This document shows, piece after piece, positions 62,832 to 64,000 of a DNA stretch of 64,000 bases. Source of the stretch: Solirubrobacter sp963736505 (GTDB lineage: Bacteria > Actinomycetota > Thermoleophilia > Solirubrobacterales > Solirubrobacteraceae); contig CAVTOZ010000003.1 in the NCBI GenBank assembly GCA_963736505.1, forward strand, positions 124,001-188,000, in the 5' to 3' direction. The notes beneath the pieces are model-generated. The model ran no database searches. It was not told the DNA's origin and was given only the letters and a program-made list of their open reading frames with translations. Position 1 is the stretch's first letter. Each line of letters starts with the position of its first letter. The position numbers and the translations under genes were made by a program.

Positions 62832-63376
62832 CGCTCCTCCAGCACGTCGCGCAGCGTCGCGAGCCCGCGGCTGACGCGCTTGCGCGCCACCAGCTCCGAG
62901 CAGCGCAGGCGCAGCGCGACGACGTCGTAGGGTTGCTCCTCCAGGACGCGCGCGCGGATCGCCTCCGCCTGGGCGTCCGGCAGCGCGGCCAGCAGCTCGT
63001 GCGCGGGCGGCGTCCCGAGCCGGTCGACGCGCGCGAGCTCCTCGTCCTCGAACTCGAGCCGCGCGGCGCCGAGCCGCCGCCGCGCGCGGTCCTCGACGCG
63101 CCCGCGGTCGATCGAGTGCAGCAGCTTGTGGCGCGCGATCCCGAGCAGCCAGGCGATCGCCGGCCGCTCGCCGGCACGGAAGCGGCGGACGGACGCGAGC
63201 GCCGCGACGAACGTCTCCGCCGTCAGGTCGACGGCGACGTCGGCGCTCGGCGTGCGGCGGCGCAGATACGCGAGCACGAGCCGCTCGTGGCGGACGTAGA
63301 ACTCGTCGAACGCCGCCGGGCGCCGCGGCGTCAGCCGCAGCAGCTCCTCGTCGGTCAGCGCGCTGAGGTCCCTCAC
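62828..63376 (-). CDS. ECF-type RNA polymerase sigma factor
   Basis: 182 residues, GTG start. Region 2 spans RPAAFDEFYVRHERLVLAYL, ADVAVDLTAETFVAALASV and AIAWLLGIARHKLLHSIDRG; region 4 is LPDAQAEAIRARVLEEQPYD, then RCSELVARKRVSRGLATLRD, which is the helix-turn-helix of this subfamily. It would direct RNA polymerase to a small regulon, perhaps including its own operon. Coupled to the membrane-anchored protein gene behind it. Confidence 0.9.
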   Translation of the reverse strand: MRDLSALTDEELLRLTPRRPAAFDEFYVRHERLVLAYLRRRTPSADVAVDLTAETFVAALASVRRFRAGERPAIAWLLGIARHKLLHSIDRGRVEDRARRRLGAARLEFEDEELARVDRLGTPPAHELLAALPDAQAEAIRARVLEEQPYDVVALRLRCSELVARKRVSRGLATLRDVLEER

Positions 63377-63473
63377 ACCCGGATCCTCCGGCTTGGCTCG
63401 GATATGTGACCAACCTCGCGCGGAGGGTGCGGGTCCTCTCATGTGACACCCACCACACACGAAGGGATTCACC

Positions 63474-64000
63474 ATGTTCAGCACGAAGCTGGGCGCCGTC
63501 CTGGCGGCGGCGCTGGCGGCCTTGGCCGCGAGCTCGAAGGCGGAGGCGAGCCCGTCGCGCTGTCTCGCCGCGGGAGCGCCGTACCACGCGGGCGTCAACT
63601 GCCGCCTCGTCGGCGTCCAGGGCTTCCCGCGGCGCTACGAGGTCTACGTCCCGCGCACGGCGCCGGTGACCGGCTCCGAGCGGCCGGTCGTGTTCATGTT
63701 CCACGGCAGCTCGGGCACCGGCGAGCAGTTCGGGCGCATCTCGGGCTGGCGCCAGGAGGCCGACGCGACCGGCCTGATCGCCGTCTTCCCGACCGGGCTG
63801 CGCTATCGCGTGCTCGACACCGGGCGCCTGAGCACCAAGTGGAACGACTACTCGCTGCAGGACGAGGTCGACCTGTCCGAGAAGCCGCCCGGCTACCCGG
63901 CGGGCGCCGACTGGCCGGCCGACGACGTCGGCTTCGTCGACGCGATGCTCGGCGACCTGGGCGCGGGGCTGCCGATCGACCGCTCGCGCATCTACGCGAG
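63474..64000 (+). CDS. Secreted LpqC-like esterase/PHB-depolymerase-type protein (partial, runs off the right edge)
   Basis: The first 175 codons are in the window. A signal peptide (MFSTKLGAVLAAALAALAA) ends near SKAEAS. The esterase part has GVQGFPRRYEVYVPR, VVFMFHGSSGTGEQFGR (oxyanion HG motif), LIAVFPTGLRYRVLD and DDVGFVDAMLGDLG, the order seen in LpqC and feruloyl esterase/PHB depolymerase families. The catalytic serine should lie just beyond the edge. GAAGGGA (about 7 bases before ATG) is the ribosome site. Confidence 0.85.
   Translation, partial: MFSTKLGAVLAAALAALAASSKAEASPSRCLAAGAPYHAGVNCRLVGVQGFPRRYEVYVPRTAPVTGSERPVVFMFHGSSGTGEQFGRISGWRQEADATGLIAVFPTGLRYRVLDTGRLSTKWNDYSLQDEVDLSEKPPGYPAGADWPADDVGFVDAMLGDLGAGLPIDRSRIYA

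Overview
The window reads as chromosomal DNA of a very GC-rich actinobacterium, most plausibly class Thermoleophilia (a Solirubrobacter or Conexibacter-like organism). This is inference from the uniform GC-rich third positions, GTG/TTG/CTG starts, 4-nt stop/start overlaps, leaderless-looking promoters and the mix of families. No rRNA, tRNA, CRISPR array, insertion sequence or phage gene was seen, and no gene-free stretch exceeds 300 bases.

Left part (1-9900): two coupled secreted-protein genes on the minus strand, a PAS-GGDEF-EAL protein, a DUF2294 protein, a DMT-type transporter, a decayed SpoIIE-type phosphatase, a GntR(YtrA-type)-ABC ATPase-permease operon whose promoter and operator are readable, and a secreted helical-toroid-like protein.

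10018-17808 is a tightly overlapping six-gene operon: receiver-PIG-L deacetylase fusion, ATP-grasp enzyme, PHP phosphoesterase, membrane glycosyltransferase, a 38-residue membrane protein, and a hybrid histidine kinase with two receivers and an HPt domain. It looks like a surface-glycan pathway wired to its own phosphorelay. Immediately downstream on the other strand (17794-19053) lies a striking pair: a protein with a Flp-type prepilin N-terminus, a Thr/Pro linker and a polymorphic-toxin-like module, followed 6 nt later by a HEAT-repeat protein that could be its immunity partner.

19100-30850 holds a RibD/DHFR-like reductase, a CAP-domain secreted protein, an intact EAL-DICT protein, a VOC protein, an ornithine cyclodeaminase-like enzyme, a Panacea antitoxin with a PemK/MazF-like partner and a coupled methyltransferase, an XdhC-like chaperone, a frameshifted methyltransferase and a large LuxR-type ATPase regulator. 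30856-38993 carries two tandem overlapping ROK regulators, an SDR, a PiT phosphate transporter with a possible PHO box, a metallo-beta-lactamase protein with an unknown partner, and a winged-helix regulator with its membrane partner and two operator-like palindromes.

39000-47200 contains two divergent, decayed secreted paralogues, a YceI protein behind a clear operator palindrome, an FMN reductase, a cupin, a HIRAN-domain protein and a secreted S15-type peptidase/esterase. The last shares its final ~120 residues with the secreted protein at the left edge. 47132-64000 holds a CHASE-GGDEF-EAL protein, an M48 protease, an epimerase, a J-domain-like protein, two alpha/beta hydrolases, a GNAT coupled to an orphan molybdenum hydroxylase large subunit, an HD-GYP protein, a clan-A glycosidase, a quinone-oxidoreductase-like dehydrogenase, a secreted lipase, an ECF sigma factor with a membrane-anchored partner, and the start of a secreted LpqC-like esterase. 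Four c-di-GMP enzymes in 64 kb and at least four genes broken by small indels are notable themes.
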